Below, in pieces: positions 1 through 8,181 of a DNA stretch of 64,000 nt (positions are counted from its first letter, which is position 1; the number at the start of each line of letters is the position of its first letter). Source of the DNA: Bacteroidota bacterium (lineage in GTDB: Bacteria; Bacteroidota; Bacteroidia; Bacteroidales; F082); contig JAERTD010000091.1 of assembly GCA_016845175.1 (NCBI GenBank), positions 1-64,000 of the forward strand, given 5' to 3'. The position numbers and the translations under genes are program-made. Under the pieces are notes generated by a model. That model was not told where the DNA came from. It made no database searches and saw nothing but the letters and a program-made list of their open reading frames with translations.

Positions 1-2045
1 AAGAGAATTCTACTGCGTTCAGGAAGTCTGACCGCAGCCATTTCCAGGTATTTCAAGGAGGCATCATAATCTTCCATTTCTGCCATCAGCAATCCCAGTG
101 AATAATAAGGTTCATTCTCATCAGGAAAATGTTCGATCATATAAAGCAGTAGTTCCCTGGCTTGCTCATTCTTACCCATACGGTTGTAGAGCATAGCCAG
201 ATTCACAATGGCCGGATAAAACTTGGCATCGATGCGTAAAGCTTCTTTATAGTTCTTAATGGCCAAATCATGTTGCCCGATATTACCATATAAATTACCA
301 AGATTGAACCGACTAGCAGCAAAATCGGCAGAGTAATTAAGTGCTTTTATATATTCATCAACTACAATATCAAAGGCTCTTTTTTGCTCCTGACTCAAAT
401 GGCCATCAGGCAGTTCACTGATTCGAATAACCGCTTCTATTCTGACCATTTTTACAGTGTCATTCAAAAAAGGAGCTATCGTATTCACTAAATCTTGAGG
501 ATCAGATGGAATAAAGCCCTTGATAGCCTCTCTTCTAACTATTGCTTCCGGATCATTGAGCATCTCTTTTATTACCTGATTATTTGATTCACTATTGAAT
601 TGTGTCAAATATTGAGTTGCTGCAGCCTTCACCATGGGGGCGTTTAAGGGGTTGTTGATGATTTCAAGCAAACCTTCCACAGCATTGGTATCCCCACGAT
701 ACGCCTGATGCATGGTTTCACCAAAATGAAATGCTTTGGGTTTATCATACCATTTTTCTGTATAGGAGGCTGCCCAGGCATTGCTTTGGTCCGCGTGACA
801 CTGAATACAGGCATTGGGTGTACCCAAAGCATCACTCAGGTCAGGTCTGGGAACGCGCATGCTATGATCGCGACGGAAATCCACTCCCATAAAATAAGTT
901 CCTGCCATATGACAGTTGATACAAAGAGATCCGGCACCTACCTCTGTCAACTCTTCTCTTACATCTACCTGTAAGGCCTCACCTTCTTCGTGATAATACT
1001 TATGAAAATGATGCTTATAATTATCATAATCAGCCTTTTTATGGCATTGGAGGCATAGGTCGTTGCCTTGTTTTTGAAGTTTGAGGCTGTGGACATCATG
1101 GCAATTGGTACATCTTACCTTATTCATGTGCATCTTGCTCTGCAGAAACGAAGCATATACATAATCCTCCTCCAATATCTGTCCATCTGCATAATACATG
1201 GGCTCAATAGGTAATTGTGGACTCACAATATCAAAAAAACGTTCTCTGGGATGAATAAAATCTTCGTAGGAACTTCTACGGGCATGACAATAGCCACATT
1301 GATCAATTAATTCTCTGGAACTGATTTCTGAAGTTTTAACTTCCAGGGCATAGTTTTCCACCTCAGGCCTGTTACCTTCCTTATAAGCAGCCCATTCATT
1401 ATGTCTGGATGATGGACCATGACAGGCTTCGCAACTCACATCTATCTCCGACCAGGTGGTATGAAACTCTCTGGTTTCCGGATCATAATTCTTCTTAAGA
1501 TTAGTCGAATGGCATTCAGCACACATCCCATTCCAGTTTTGTGCATTGTTGGTCCAGTATAACCAGTCATCAGGTGGAATTTCCTGATCCTTATATACCG
1601 AATCCGCCAAATGGTACCAGCGTTGATTCTCCGTGTCCCAGCTAATCTGAAGACATTGAAAACGACCATCCTCAAAAGGTATTAGGTATTGTTGTAATGG
1701 CCTGAAACCGAAAGTATAGGCTATCTGAAGATCAGCTGGCCCCCCCCCTGTTCCGAGTGTATGAACATAAAACTTGCCCTCTTTTTTATAGAATTTATGA
1801 GTAAAACCATTGTGGACAAATTCAGCATCATCAAAATCCCCCAGTACAGTTTCCTCAATGGCCGTATCCATACTAAAATCATGATCCGAGCCTACCCATA
1901 AATCATACTCTTTCTGATGGCACTCGACACAAGTCTGACGGCCAACAAAAACGGCTTCCTGGTCGCTCATCTGTGGTCTGCATGAAGCCAGGACTAACAA
2001 TACGAAGAAATAGTTGATGTATTTAGTGTAATGAATAGCATGCAT
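1..2045 (-). CDS. Octaheme c-type cytochrome with HEAT-like and TPR repeats, lipoprotein (3' end beyond window)
   Basis: The frame is open from the ATG at 2045 to the left edge (681 codons), so the C-terminus is missing. A short hydrophobic N-terminus ends in a lipobox-like LVLASC (Cys22), suggesting an exported lipoprotein. Eight CXXCH haem-binding motifs start at residues 39, 175, 205, 250, 312, 331, 375 and 413, matching the cytochrome c554-like multihaem family. After the last haem come HEAT-like helical repeats (about 440-540), then TPR-type repeats (about 570-680) with patterns such as FNLGNLYGNIGQHDLAIKNY. Such haem-plus-TPR proteins are known in Bacteroidota and Planctomycetes, usually without a defined reaction, so electron transfer is inferred and the partner unknown. 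A run of nine G (coding strand, residues 100-102) falls in a conserved GGG-P stretch and is in frame here. Confidence 0.88.
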   Translation of the reverse strand, partial: MHAIHYTKYINYFFVLLVLASCRPQMSDQEAVFVGRQTCVECHQKEYDLWVGSDHDFSMDTAIEETVLGDFDDAEFVHNGFTHKFYKKEGKFYVHTLGTGGGPADLQIAYTFGFRPLQQYLIPFEDGRFQCLQISWDTENQRWYHLADSVYKDQEIPPDDWLYWTNNAQNWNGMCAECHSTNLKKNYDPETREFHTTWSEIDVSCEACHGPSSRHNEWAAYKEGNRPEVENYALEVKTSEISSRELIDQCGYCHARRSSYEDFIHPRERFFDIVSPQLPIEPMYYADGQILEEDYVYASFLQSKMHMNKVRCTNCHDVHSLKLQKQGNDLCLQCHKKADYDNYKHHFHKYYHEEGEALQVDVREELTEVGAGSLCINCHMAGTYFMGVDFRRDHSMRVPRPDLSDALGTPNACIQCHADQSNAWAASYTEKWYDKPKAFHFGETMHQAYRGDTNAVEGLLEIINNPLNAPMVKAAATQYLTQFNSESNNQVIKEMLNDPEAIVRREAIKGFIPSDPQDLVNTIAPFLNDTVKMVRIEAVIRISELPDGHLSQEQKRAFDIVVDEYIKALNYSADFAASRFNLGNLYGNIGQHDLAIKNYKEALRIDAKFYPAIVNLAMLYNRMGKNEQARELLLYMIEHFPDENEPYYSLGLLMAEMEDYDASLKYLEMAAVRLPERSRIL

Positions 2046-2068
2046 ACAGATGATGATAAGGTGGGATA

Positions 2069-2076
2069 CAAAGGTA
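2069..2076 (-). promoter_or_regulatory. -7 box of the cytochrome gene
   Basis: On the minus strand this reads TACCTTTG, a full match to the Bacteroidota -7 consensus TAnnTTTG, ending 23 bases before the ATG at 2045. No clear TTTG was found at the -33 position, so only half of the promoter is supported. Confidence 0.5.
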
Positions 2077-2142
2077 GCAATAATGCCCTCTTTAAAAGAA
2101 CCAAAAAAGAAAAAGGTCACCTCTGATTGAGATAACCTTTTG

Positions 2143-2217
2143 TGGGCATTACTGGATTCGAACCAGTGACCCCCGCCCTGTCAAGGCGATGCTCTGAACC
2201 AACTGAGCTAAATGCCC
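2143..2217 (-). tRNA. tRNA-Val (GAC)
   Basis: The 75-nt minus-strand sequence folds as a standard cloverleaf. The acceptor GGGCATT pairs with AATGCCC, the D arm is GCTC...GAGC, the anticodon stem TCGCC/GGCGG encloses the loop TTGACAG (anticodon GAC), and the T loop is TTCGAAT. The 3' CCA is not encoded. It lies between the oppositely oriented cytochrome and peptidase genes. Confidence 0.95.
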
Positions 2218-2228
2218 TCTTATTAGAA

Positions 2229-2271
2229 CTCTGAACCATCCCGATAACTATCGGGAGAGCTAAATGCCCTC
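2229..2271 (-). repeat. Partial tRNA-Val copy split by an 18-bp palindrome
   Basis: CTCTGAACCA (2229-2238) and GAGCTAAATGCCCTC (2257-2271) are exact copies of the 5' part of the neighbouring tRNA-Val (2192-2201 and 2205-2219). In the real tRNA they are separated by three bases (ACT). Here those bases are replaced by the palindrome TCCCGATAACTATCGGGA (2239-2256; 8-bp arms, 2-base centre). The copy stops within the D arm, so it cannot make a tRNA; it is a remnant or repeat element. Confidence 0.85.
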
Positions 2272-2379
2272 ATCGACTGATCGCTCAATCGAAATGCAAA
2301 AATAGACAAATACTGTCAGCAGTCAATAAAAATGCATCGCATTCTTTGTCTTGGATTGAGACCATTTCACAAACAGGCC

Positions 2380-2387
2380 TATATTTG
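2380..2387 (+). promoter_or_regulatory. -7 box of the dipeptidyl peptidase gene
   Basis: TATATTTG matches TAnnTTTG exactly and ends 22 bases before the ATG at 2410. The -33 position has only TTGA. Its place downstream of the ATG at 2332 argues that the longer open frame is not the start used. Confidence 0.55.
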
Positions 2388-2409
2388 CATTTCAAAAATT
2401 ATCAAACCC

Positions 2410-4623
2410 ATGAAAAGTAGATTTTTAAGTGTATTGATTGGCATACTGACCATTAGTCTGTTAGCCAATGCCCAGGAGGACCTCAAGCAAATAAGCCTAT
2501 CCGAAATCTGGACTGATTATGCCTTCTACCCCAAGTCCGTAAGGGGCATGCGGAGTCTGGCAAACGGTAAACAATATACCATGATTAAAAATGGCTCGCT
2601 TGTTGTGTATGATTATAAAACCGGTGATTCTGCAGGAACTCTGATTTATGCTGATGAGCTCATTCCTGAGGGGCAAGAAAAACCAATTAAATTGGGAAGG
2701 TTTACCATAAGTGCTGATGAAACAAAATTCCTCATTCCTACCCAAACAGAATCCATCTACCGGCATTCATCCAAATCCAATTATTACATCTGGGATAAAG
2801 CCAATAAGAAGATGTCAAGTCTTGCGGATGGTGAAAAACAGCAATTGGCCGACTTCTCTCCTGCTGGTGACAAAGTGGCCTATATCCAGGACAATAATTT
2901 AGCATTTAAAACACTGGCCGACAACACCATAACCAAAGTCACTACCGACGGTAAATTCAATGAAATCATCAACGGAACCTGTGATTGGGTATATGAAGAA
3001 GAATTTGGCTTCACCAAAGCCTTTTTCTGGTCACCCGATGGTAAATACATTGCCTATTACAGATTTGATGAGAGTAAGGTGAAAGAATACACCCTTACTT
3101 TTTATGACCAACTGTACCCCGAACTCTATACCTATAAATACCCCAAAGCAGGAGAAGATAATTCCCTGGTTGAGATTTTTATATATGATGTGGAGAAAGG
3201 CACCACTCAGCACATAGACATAGGAAGTGAAACGGATCAGTATATTCCAAGAATTAAATGGACCAAGAGTTCCGGAAAGCTGTCTATTCAAAGGCTAAAC
3301 AGACTTCAAAACAAGTTAGATATCCTGTTGGCCAATGCTGAAGGTGGACAAACAAGTATACTGTATTCTGAGGAGAACCCTTATTATGTAGACATTACTG
3401 ATGACCTGAGATTTTTACCTGACAATGAACATTTTATACTCACTTCGGAAAAAAGCGGTTATAACCATATCTATCTGTATGATATGGAAGGAACTCTTGT
3501 AAAACAATTAACCGATGGTCTCTGGGATGTGATAAAAATATATGGCTATGATGCCAAACAAAAGCAGGTATTTTACCAGTCTGCCGAATTCTCACCACTG
3601 GATCAGGAAATATGCAAGGTCAGTTTGAAAGGTAAACGACAGAAATTATCAGCAAGGGCAGGTGTAAACAGAGCTACATTCAGTTCGAATTTCAGGTATT
3701 ATGTAAATACCTGGAGTAATGCCAACACACCTCCATATATCAGCATCAATAATAAGGATGGTGAAGTGGTTAGAGTGCTTCAGGACAATCAGGCTTTAAT
3801 TGACCGATTGGGCAACTATGATCTTAGCAAAAAAGAATTTTTCAGCTTTACCTCACCTGAAATCCTATTGCCAGACAGCACACAGGTCTCACTAAACGCC
3901 TGGCGCATCTTCCCTCCAGATTTTGATCCTCAAAAGAAATATCCTGTTCTGTTAACTATTTATGGAGGTCCGGGCTCACAAACTGTACAAAACAGTTGGG
4001 GAGGATTCAATTATATGTGGTATCAGATGCTGGCACAAAACGGCTTTATCATAGTTTCCGTCGACAACAGGGGTACTGGCAAACGAGGAGAGGTGTTTAA
4101 GAAAATGACCTATCAGGAGCTGGGTAAATATGAAACCCTCGATTATATTGAAACAGCAAAATATCTGGGAAAACTGGAGTATGTGGATAAAAGCCATATT
4201 GGCATTTTTGGATGGAGTTATGGTGGATTTATGGCCAGTAATGCGCTGTTCCAGGGTGCTGACTATTTTAATACTGCAGTGGCTGTTGCACCGGTGACCA
4301 GCTGGCGTTATTACGACAACATCTACACAGAGCGTTATATGAGAAAACCACAGGATAATGCTTCTGGTTACGATAACAATTCTCCCATCAACCATGTGGA
4401 CAAACTACAAGGGAACTTCCTGCTCATCCATGGAAGTACCGATGACAATGTTCATTTCCAAAATACCATGGATCTGGCCACTGCCTTGGTGAAAGCCAAT
4501 AAGCAGTTCGACTTTATGGCCTATCCCAACAAAAACCATGGCATTTACGGAGGGAATACCAGATACCATCTCTTTAAGAAGGTAACCGACTTCCTGTATG
4601 AACATATGAAAGCCCAGGACTAA
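2410..4623 (+). CDS. Dipeptidyl peptidase IV (S9B serine peptidase)
   Basis: The 737-residue protein starts with a signal peptide (MKSRFLSVLIGILTISLLANA), indicating a periplasmic or surface location. An N-terminal beta-propeller (about 40-480) carries the DWVYEEE motif, whose Glu pair binds the substrate N-terminus in this family. The C-terminal alpha/beta-hydrolase domain has the nucleophile motif GWSYGG (Ser603), Asp678 in STDDNVHF and His710 in NKNHGIYG, a complete catalytic triad. Family members cut X-Pro or X-Ala dipeptides from peptide N-termini, fitting a protein-degrading lifestyle. The open frame extends upstream to 2332, but that extension has no signal-peptide character and precedes the promoter, so 2410 was chosen. 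The gene stands alone. Confidence 0.95.
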   Translation: MKSRFLSVLIGILTISLLANAQEDLKQISLSEIWTDYAFYPKSVRGMRSLANGKQYTMIKNGSLVVYDYKTGDSAGTLIYADELIPEGQEKPIKLGRFTISADETKFLIPTQTESIYRHSSKSNYYIWDKANKKMSSLADGEKQQLADFSPAGDKVAYIQDNNLAFKTLADNTITKVTTDGKFNEIINGTCDWVYEEEFGFTKAFFWSPDGKYIAYYRFDESKVKEYTLTFYDQLYPELYTYKYPKAGEDNSLVEIFIYDVEKGTTQHIDIGSETDQYIPRIKWTKSSGKLSIQRLNRLQNKLDILLANAEGGQTSILYSEENPYYVDITDDLRFLPDNEHFILTSEKSGYNHIYLYDMEGTLVKQLTDGLWDVIKIYGYDAKQKQVFYQSAEFSPLDQEICKVSLKGKRQKLSARAGVNRATFSSNFRYYVNTWSNANTPPYISINNKDGEVVRVLQDNQALIDRLGNYDLSKKEFFSFTSPEILLPDSTQVSLNAWRIFPPDFDPQKKYPVLLTIYGGPGSQTVQNSWGGFNYMWYQMLAQNGFIIVSVDNRGTGKRGEVFKKMTYQELGKYETLDYIETAKYLGKLEYVDKSHIGIFGWSYGGFMASNALFQGADYFNTAVAVAPVTSWRYYDNIYTERYMRKPQDNASGYDNNSPINHVDKLQGNFLLIHGSTDDNVHFQNTMDLATALVKANKQFDFMAYPNKNHGIYGGNTRYHLFKKVTDFLYEHMKAQD

Positions 4624-4654
4624 GAAGGGCAGACTAAAAAAACAGGGGCAGTCA

Positions 4655-4683
4655 TTTGTCGAATAAAATATTTTGTACCTTTG
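4655..4683 (+). promoter_or_regulatory. Promoter of rpsU
   Basis: TTTG at 4655-4658 and TACCTTTG at 4676-4683 match the -33 and -7 elements with a 17-base spacer. The leader to the ATG at 4738 would be about 50 nt. Confidence 0.65.
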
Positions 4684-4737
4684 CGGCCCCTAATTAAATT
4701 GAATTATTAATCTTTTAAAGAAAAGGTAGGTATTACG

Positions 4738-4932
4738 ATGATCATTATTCCAATAAAAGAAGGTGAAAACATCGACAGAGCCCTGAAGCGCTTCAAACGT
4801 AAATTTGAGAAGACGGGTGCGATGCGGGAATTGCGTGCTAGGCAACGATTCACAAAACCATCTGTTATCAATCGGGAAGAAAAGTTGAAGGCGATTTACG
4901 TTCAGCAGCTTCGTCAGGCCGAACAAGGCTAA
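4738..4932 (+). CDS. rpsU: 30S ribosomal protein S21
   Basis: A 64-residue basic protein beginning MIIIPIKEGENIDRALKRFK, which is the S21 signature; the length fits the Bacteroidota form. S21 sits on the small ribosomal subunit near the 3' end of 16S rRNA and acts in initiation. It has its own promoter and is followed by a separate promoter for xerC. Confidence 0.96.
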   Translation: MIIIPIKEGENIDRALKRFKRKFEKTGAMRELRARQRFTKPSVINREEKLKAIYVQQLRQAEQG

Positions 4933-4966
4933 CAGATAGCCACCTAGGGATTTTCAAAGAAGAAAT

Positions 4967-4997
4967 TTTGAATCGGGTATAATTTGTATTATATTTG
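4967..4997 (+). promoter_or_regulatory. Promoter of xerC-hpf
   Basis: TTTG (4967-4970) and TATATTTG (4990-4997) are separated by 19 bases, close to the ideal Bacteroidota arrangement. Transcription would start near 5002, so the XerC start must be the ATG at 5022 and not an upstream codon at 4995. Confidence 0.7.
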
Positions 4998-5021
4998 ATT
5001 CTGGGTTTCTTCTTTTTTTAT

Positions 5022-5921
5022 ATGACCGTTACCAACTTCATCAACTTTCTTCTTTACGAAAAAAGGTATTCCAAGCATACCATTATTGCCTATCAAAACG
5101 ACCTGGAAGTTTTTTCCTCTTTCCTGGAAAATACATTTGAGCTAAACAGACTGGAAGAGGCTGATTCGGCCATGATCAGAAGTTGGATGGTAAGTTTGGT
5201 AGAGGAAGGCCACAGCAGCCGTACCATCAACCGCAAGATCAGTTCATTGAAATCCTTTTACAAACACCTGACCAAAGAGGCAATAATTGATCAGAATCCC
5301 GCCCGTGACATTCTATTACTCAAGAATGCCAAAAGACTTCCCAACTATTTTGACAAAGAGGGATTGGAAGACTACCTGAACGAAGAAAATGAGGCCTCAG
5401 ATTTTCCTGCCACCCGGGACCGTTTGGTCATCGATCTCTTGTATGCCACCGGTATGCGCAGAGGCGAATTGCTGGATCTTAAAACAACAGATATTGATGA
5501 GGCAAATGGACTCATAAAAGTAAGAGGAAAACGAAATAAAGAGCGCCAAATACCGTTATCAGAAAGAATGGTTAAGCGTATTAAAAACTACATCGACATA
5601 AAGGAGCAAGCATTTAATAATTCCGAGGATTCATTTATTGTAAGCAACAAAGGAAAAAAAGCCTACCCAAGACTTATTTATAATATCGTGCAGAACGAAC
5701 TTCAGCACATAACCAAGGCCAAAAAGAGTCCACATATACTCAGGCATTCATTTGCTACACATATGTTAAACAATGGTGCCGACCTGAACAGCATTAAAGA
5801 ACTGTTGGGGCATGCCAATTTATCTGCCACGCAGGTTTATACGCACAACACCATTGAGCAACTTAAATCAATATATTCACAGGCCCATCCACGGGCCAAT
5901 AAAAAAGGAGGCAAGATATGA
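5022..5921 (+). CDS. xerC: Tyrosine recombinase XerC/XerD type
   Basis: A 299-residue tyrosine recombinase, near the usual 290-300 of Xer proteins. The N-terminal SAM-like DNA-binding domain (about 5-90) has the NFLLYEKRYSKHTIIAYQND start. The catalytic residues are Arg146 (GMRRGEL), His238 and Arg241 (HILRHSFATH), His264 (LLGHANL) and nucleophile Tyr273 (QVYTH). Xer enzymes resolve chromosome dimers at dif. Being bound to rpsU, hpf and the tuf region in conserved Bacteroidota order points to the housekeeping enzyme rather than a phage integrase. XerC and XerD cannot be told apart here. It overlaps hpf by 4 bp (ATGA), implying translational coupling. Confidence 0.88.
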   Translation: MTVTNFINFLLYEKRYSKHTIIAYQNDLEVFSSFLENTFELNRLEEADSAMIRSWMVSLVEEGHSSRTINRKISSLKSFYKHLTKEAIIDQNPARDILLLKNAKRLPNYFDKEGLEDYLNEENEASDFPATRDRLVIDLLYATGMRRGELLDLKTTDIDEANGLIKVRGKRNKERQIPLSERMVKRIKNYIDIKEQAFNNSEDSFIVSNKGKKAYPRLIYNIVQNELQHITKAKKSPHILRHSFATHMLNNGADLNSIKELLGHANLSATQVYTHNTIEQLKSIYSQAHPRANKKGGKI

Positions 5922-6214
5922 AAGTAAACATCAATTCGGTTCACTTCAAAACTGACAGAAAATTGGAGAACTTCATTGAGAGGAAGATTGGAAAGCTTTC
6001 CGCCATTTTTGATGGTGTGATTGGATCAGAAGTTACCTTACGATTGGCTAACACTGAATCCAAGGACAATAAAATTACCGAAATCAGATTGCAGCTCAGA
6101 GGGAATGACCTTTATGCTAAAAAGCAGAGTTTCACCTTTGAAGAAGCTACTGATACGGCCATAGACGCGCTTAAAAAACAACTGGAGAAATACAAAGGAA
6201 GAAACAAGAAATAA
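5918..6214 (+). CDS. hpf: Ribosome hibernation-promoting factor, short form
   Basis: The 98-residue protein matches the HPF/RaiA sigma-54 modulation family (start MKVNINSVHFKTDRKLENFIE, then beta-alpha-beta-beta-beta-alpha pattern and a basic tail). It lacks the C-terminal dimerisation domain of long HPF. Family members bind the 30S decoding region in slow growth and protect idle ribosomes. The start codon overlaps the xerC stop (ATGA). The sequence is plain and complete. Confidence 0.9.
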   Translation: MKVNINSVHFKTDRKLENFIERKIGKLSAIFDGVIGSEVTLRLANTESKDNKITEIRLQLRGNDLYAKKQSFTFEEATDTAIDALKKQLEKYKGRNKK

Positions 6215-6238
6215 ATTTTAGTTTTTTTTGCCAAATTC

Positions 6239-6298
6239 TTTGGTTGTTATCCATAAAGTATATATTTTTGCAGACCTTTTTCAGAGAGGTCTGTATTT
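6239..6298 (+). promoter_or_regulatory. Promoter-like boxes and hairpin ahead of the tRNA-tuf operon
   Basis: TTTG (6239-6242) and TATTTTTG (6263-6270) are 20 bases apart and form a good Bacteroidota promoter for the tRNA-tuf operon. Immediately after, CAGACC (6271-6276) pairs with GGTCTG (6288-6293) and is followed by TATTTTTATA, which resembles a terminator for xerC-hpf. The start site would lie inside the hairpin, so both uses could share the DNA; which one operates is not decided by the sequence. Confidence 0.5.
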
Positions 6299-6376
6299 TT
6301 ATATAGAGAAACGTTCTGAATGTATTGTCAACAAAGCACCTCTAGAGTGTGCAAGGTGATAAGAAAAAAAGGAGAT

Positions 6377-6450
6377 GCCAACATAGCTCAGTTGGCCAGA
6401 GCAGCTGATTTGTAATCAGCCGGTCGGGGGTTCGAATCCCTCTGTTGGCT
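6377..6450 (+). tRNA. tRNA-Thr (TGT)
   Basis: Acceptor GCCAACA/TGTTGGC, D arm GCTC...GAGC, anticodon stem GCTGA/TCAGC with loop TTTGTAA, T loop TTCGAAT. No encoded CCA. First of four tRNAs leading into tuf. Confidence 0.95.
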
Positions 6451-6471
6451 CAGTTCTTAAAAATATTGATT

Positions 6472-6556
6472 GGGGAGATACCGAAGCGGTCAAACGGGGC
6501 AGACTGTAAATCTGTTGGCTCAGCCTTCGGAGGTTCGAATCCTCCTCTCCCCACCA
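6472..6556 (+). tRNA. tRNA-Tyr (GTA)
   Basis: The 85-nt class II tRNA has a long variable arm (about TTGGCTCAGCCTTCGG). Acceptor GGGGAGA/TCTCCCC, anticodon loop CTGTAAA, T loop TTCGAAT. The 3' CCA is encoded (6554-6556), unlike its neighbours. Confidence 0.95.
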
Positions 6557-6623
6557 ATTTAAATTTAAAGTTTGAAACAGTACCTATTATATAGGACACT
6601 GTTTCGGGCTTTAAATTTTTTTT

Positions 6624-6696
6624 GCGGGAGTAGCTCATCCGGTAGAGCGACAGCCTTCCAAGCTGTAGGTGGCGGGTTCGAGTCCCGTCTCCCGCT
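6624..6696 (+). tRNA. tRNA-Gly (TCC)
   Basis: Acceptor GCGGGAG/CTCCCGC, anticodon stem ACAGC/GCTGT with loop CTTCCAA, T loop TTCGAGT. No encoded CCA. Confidence 0.95.
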
Positions 6697-6703
6697 CACA
6701 AAA

Positions 6704-6775
6704 GCCGGGGTAGCTCAGGGGTAGAGCGCTTCCTTGGTAAGGAAGAGGTCACGAGTTCAATTCTCGTCCTCGGCT
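6704..6775 (+). tRNA. tRNA-Thr (GGT)
   Basis: Acceptor GCCGGGG/CCTCGGC (one G-T pair), anticodon stem CTTCC/GGAAG with loop TTGGTAA, T loop TTCAATT. Only 7 bases separate it from tRNA-Gly. It is followed 62 bases later by the tuf start. Confidence 0.95.
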
Positions 6776-6837
6776 CAAAAGAAGAAAAGGAATAAGTATA
6801 TAATAGATTACACATTTTAATTTAAATAGTTTTTGAT

Positions 6838-8025
6838 ATGGCTAAAGAAAAATTCGACCGTTCCAAACCACACGTAAACATTGGAACTATTGGACACGTT
6901 GACCACGGAAAGACCACTTTGACTGCTGCTATCACGCTTTCATTACAAGACGCTGGTTTGGCAGAATTTGCATCTTTTGATTCCATCGACAATGCTCCTG
7001 AAGAAAAAGAAAGAGGTATTACCATTAACACAGCTCACGTTGAGTACCAGACTGAAAATCGTCACTATGCTCACGTTGACTGTCCTGGTCACGCTGACTA
7101 CGTTAAGAACATGGTAACTGGTGCTGCCCAGATGGACGGTGCTATCCTTGTTGTAGCGGCTACTGATGGCCCTATGCCTCAAACCCGTGAACACATCTTG
7201 CTTGCTCGTCAGGTTGGTGTGCCTCGCTTGGTTGTATTTATGAATAAAGTAGACATGGTTGATGACGAAGAGCTTCTCGAACTCGTTGACATGGAAATTA
7301 GAGATCTTTTAAGTTTCTACGAATTTGACGGTGACAACACACCTGTTGTTCAAGGATCAGCTCTTGGTGCTTTGAACGGTGAGGCCGACTGGGTAGCAAA
7401 AGTAAAAGAACTTATGGCTGCTTGTGATGAGTGGATTCCATTACCAACACGTGACCAAGACAAACCATTCTTGATGCCTGTTGAAGATGTGTTCTCAATT
7501 ACAGGTCGTGGAACAGTGGCTACTGGTAGAATTGAAACCGGTATCATCCACACAGGTGACCCAGTTGATATTATCGGTATGGGCGCTGAAAAACTCAAAT
7601 CAGTTGTTACTGGTGTTGAGATGTTCCGTAAAATCCTCGACGAAGGACAAGCTGGTGACAACGCTGGTTTATTGCTTCGTGGTATTGACAAAACTGAGAT
7701 TCGCAGAGGTATGGTTATTGCTGCTACCGGTACTGTGACCCCTCATAAAAAATTCAATGCTGAGGTTTATATCCTGAAAAAAGAAGAAGGTGGACGTCAC
7801 ACTCCATTCCATAACAAATACCGTCCTCAGTTCTACTTCAGAACAACTGACGTAACTGGTGAGATTATGCTCCCTGATGGTGTTGAGATGGTAATGCCTG
7901 GTGATAACCTTACTGTAGAAGTAAATCTGATCGCTGAGATCGCCATGAACAAAGGACTCCGTTTTGCTATTCGCGAAGGTGGACGTACGGTTGGTGCTGG
8001 TCAGGTGACTGAAATTCTAGAGTAA
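6838..8025 (+). CDS. tuf: Elongation factor Tu
   Basis: A 395-residue translational GTPase, the normal EF-Tu length. The P-loop is GHVDHGKT (19-26), G3 is DCPGH, G4 is NKVD, and the C-terminal barrel domains end in [10 protein letters not shown]. It delivers aminoacyl-tRNA to the ribosome. It lies behind tRNA-Thr-Tyr-Gly-Thr, the same order as the tufB operon of Escherichia coli, and ahead of tRNA-Trp and secE, so it is probably transcribed with them. Codon use looks more GCT/GGT-biased than the neighbours, as expected for a very highly expressed gene. Confidence 0.98.
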   Translation: MAKEKFDRSKPHVNIGTIGHVDHGKTTLTAAITLSLQDAGLAEFASFDSIDNAPEEKERGITINTAHVEYQTENRHYAHVDCPGHADYVKNMVTGAAQMDGAILVVAATDGPMPQTREHILLARQVGVPRLVVFMNKVDMVDDEELLELVDMEIRDLLSFYEFDGDNTPVVQGSALGALNGEADWVAKVKELMAACDEWIPLPTRDQDKPFLMPVEDVFSITGRGTVATGRIETGIIHTGDPVDIIGMGAEKLKSVVTGVEMFRKILDEGQAGDNAGLLLRGIDKTEIRRGMVIAATGTVTPHKKFNAEVYILKKEEGGRHTPFHNKYRPQFYFRTTDVTGEIMLPDGVEMVMPGDNLTVEVNLIAEIAMNKGLRFAIREGGRTVGAGQVTEILE

Positions 8026-8047
8026 TACTTATACAACTTATAAGCTG

Positions 8048-8077
8048 AAGGTATTTTGGATTTTTCCGAAATACCTT
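8048..8077 (+). terminator. Long hairpin between tuf and tRNA-Trp
   Basis: AAGGTATTT (8048-8056) pairs with AAATACCTT (8069-8077), and the stem extends inward through GGA/TCC to a TTTT loop, about 13 pairs. No T-run follows, so it may be an RNA processing site or a partial terminator that separates very high tuf output from secE-nusG. Confidence 0.5.
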
Positions 8078-8092
8078 TAGCTATAAAGGTAT

Positions 8093-8165
8093 ACGGGTGT
8101 AGCTCAATTGGTAGAGTGGCGGTCTCCAAAACCGTAGGTTGTGGGTTCGACTCCTACCACCCGTG
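8093..8165 (+). tRNA. tRNA-Trp (CCA)
   Basis: Acceptor ACGGGTG/CACCCGT, anticodon stem GCGGT/ACCGT with loop CTCCAAA, T loop TTCGACT, discriminator G. It sits between tuf and secE, a common Bacteroidota arrangement. Confidence 0.95.
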
Positions 8166-8181
8166 CAAAATCAAAATCACA

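Noticed and set aside
2332-2409. Upstream start of the dipeptidyl peptidase gene
   Set aside because: It would precede the -7 box at 2380 and lacks signal-peptide character, while the ATG at 2410 gives both.
3976-4395. 139-codon frame on the minus strand
   Set aside because: It lies inside the dipeptidyl peptidase catalytic domain, whose motifs are all in the other strand.
5022-5921. Phage or transposon integrase
   Set aside because: The protein has Xer length and sits in the conserved rpsU-xerC-hpf order with its own housekeeping promoter; no mobile genes lie near.
6450-6638. 62-codon gene on the minus strand
   Set aside because: It is the complement of the tRNA-Tyr gene and flanks; the tRNA fold is clear.
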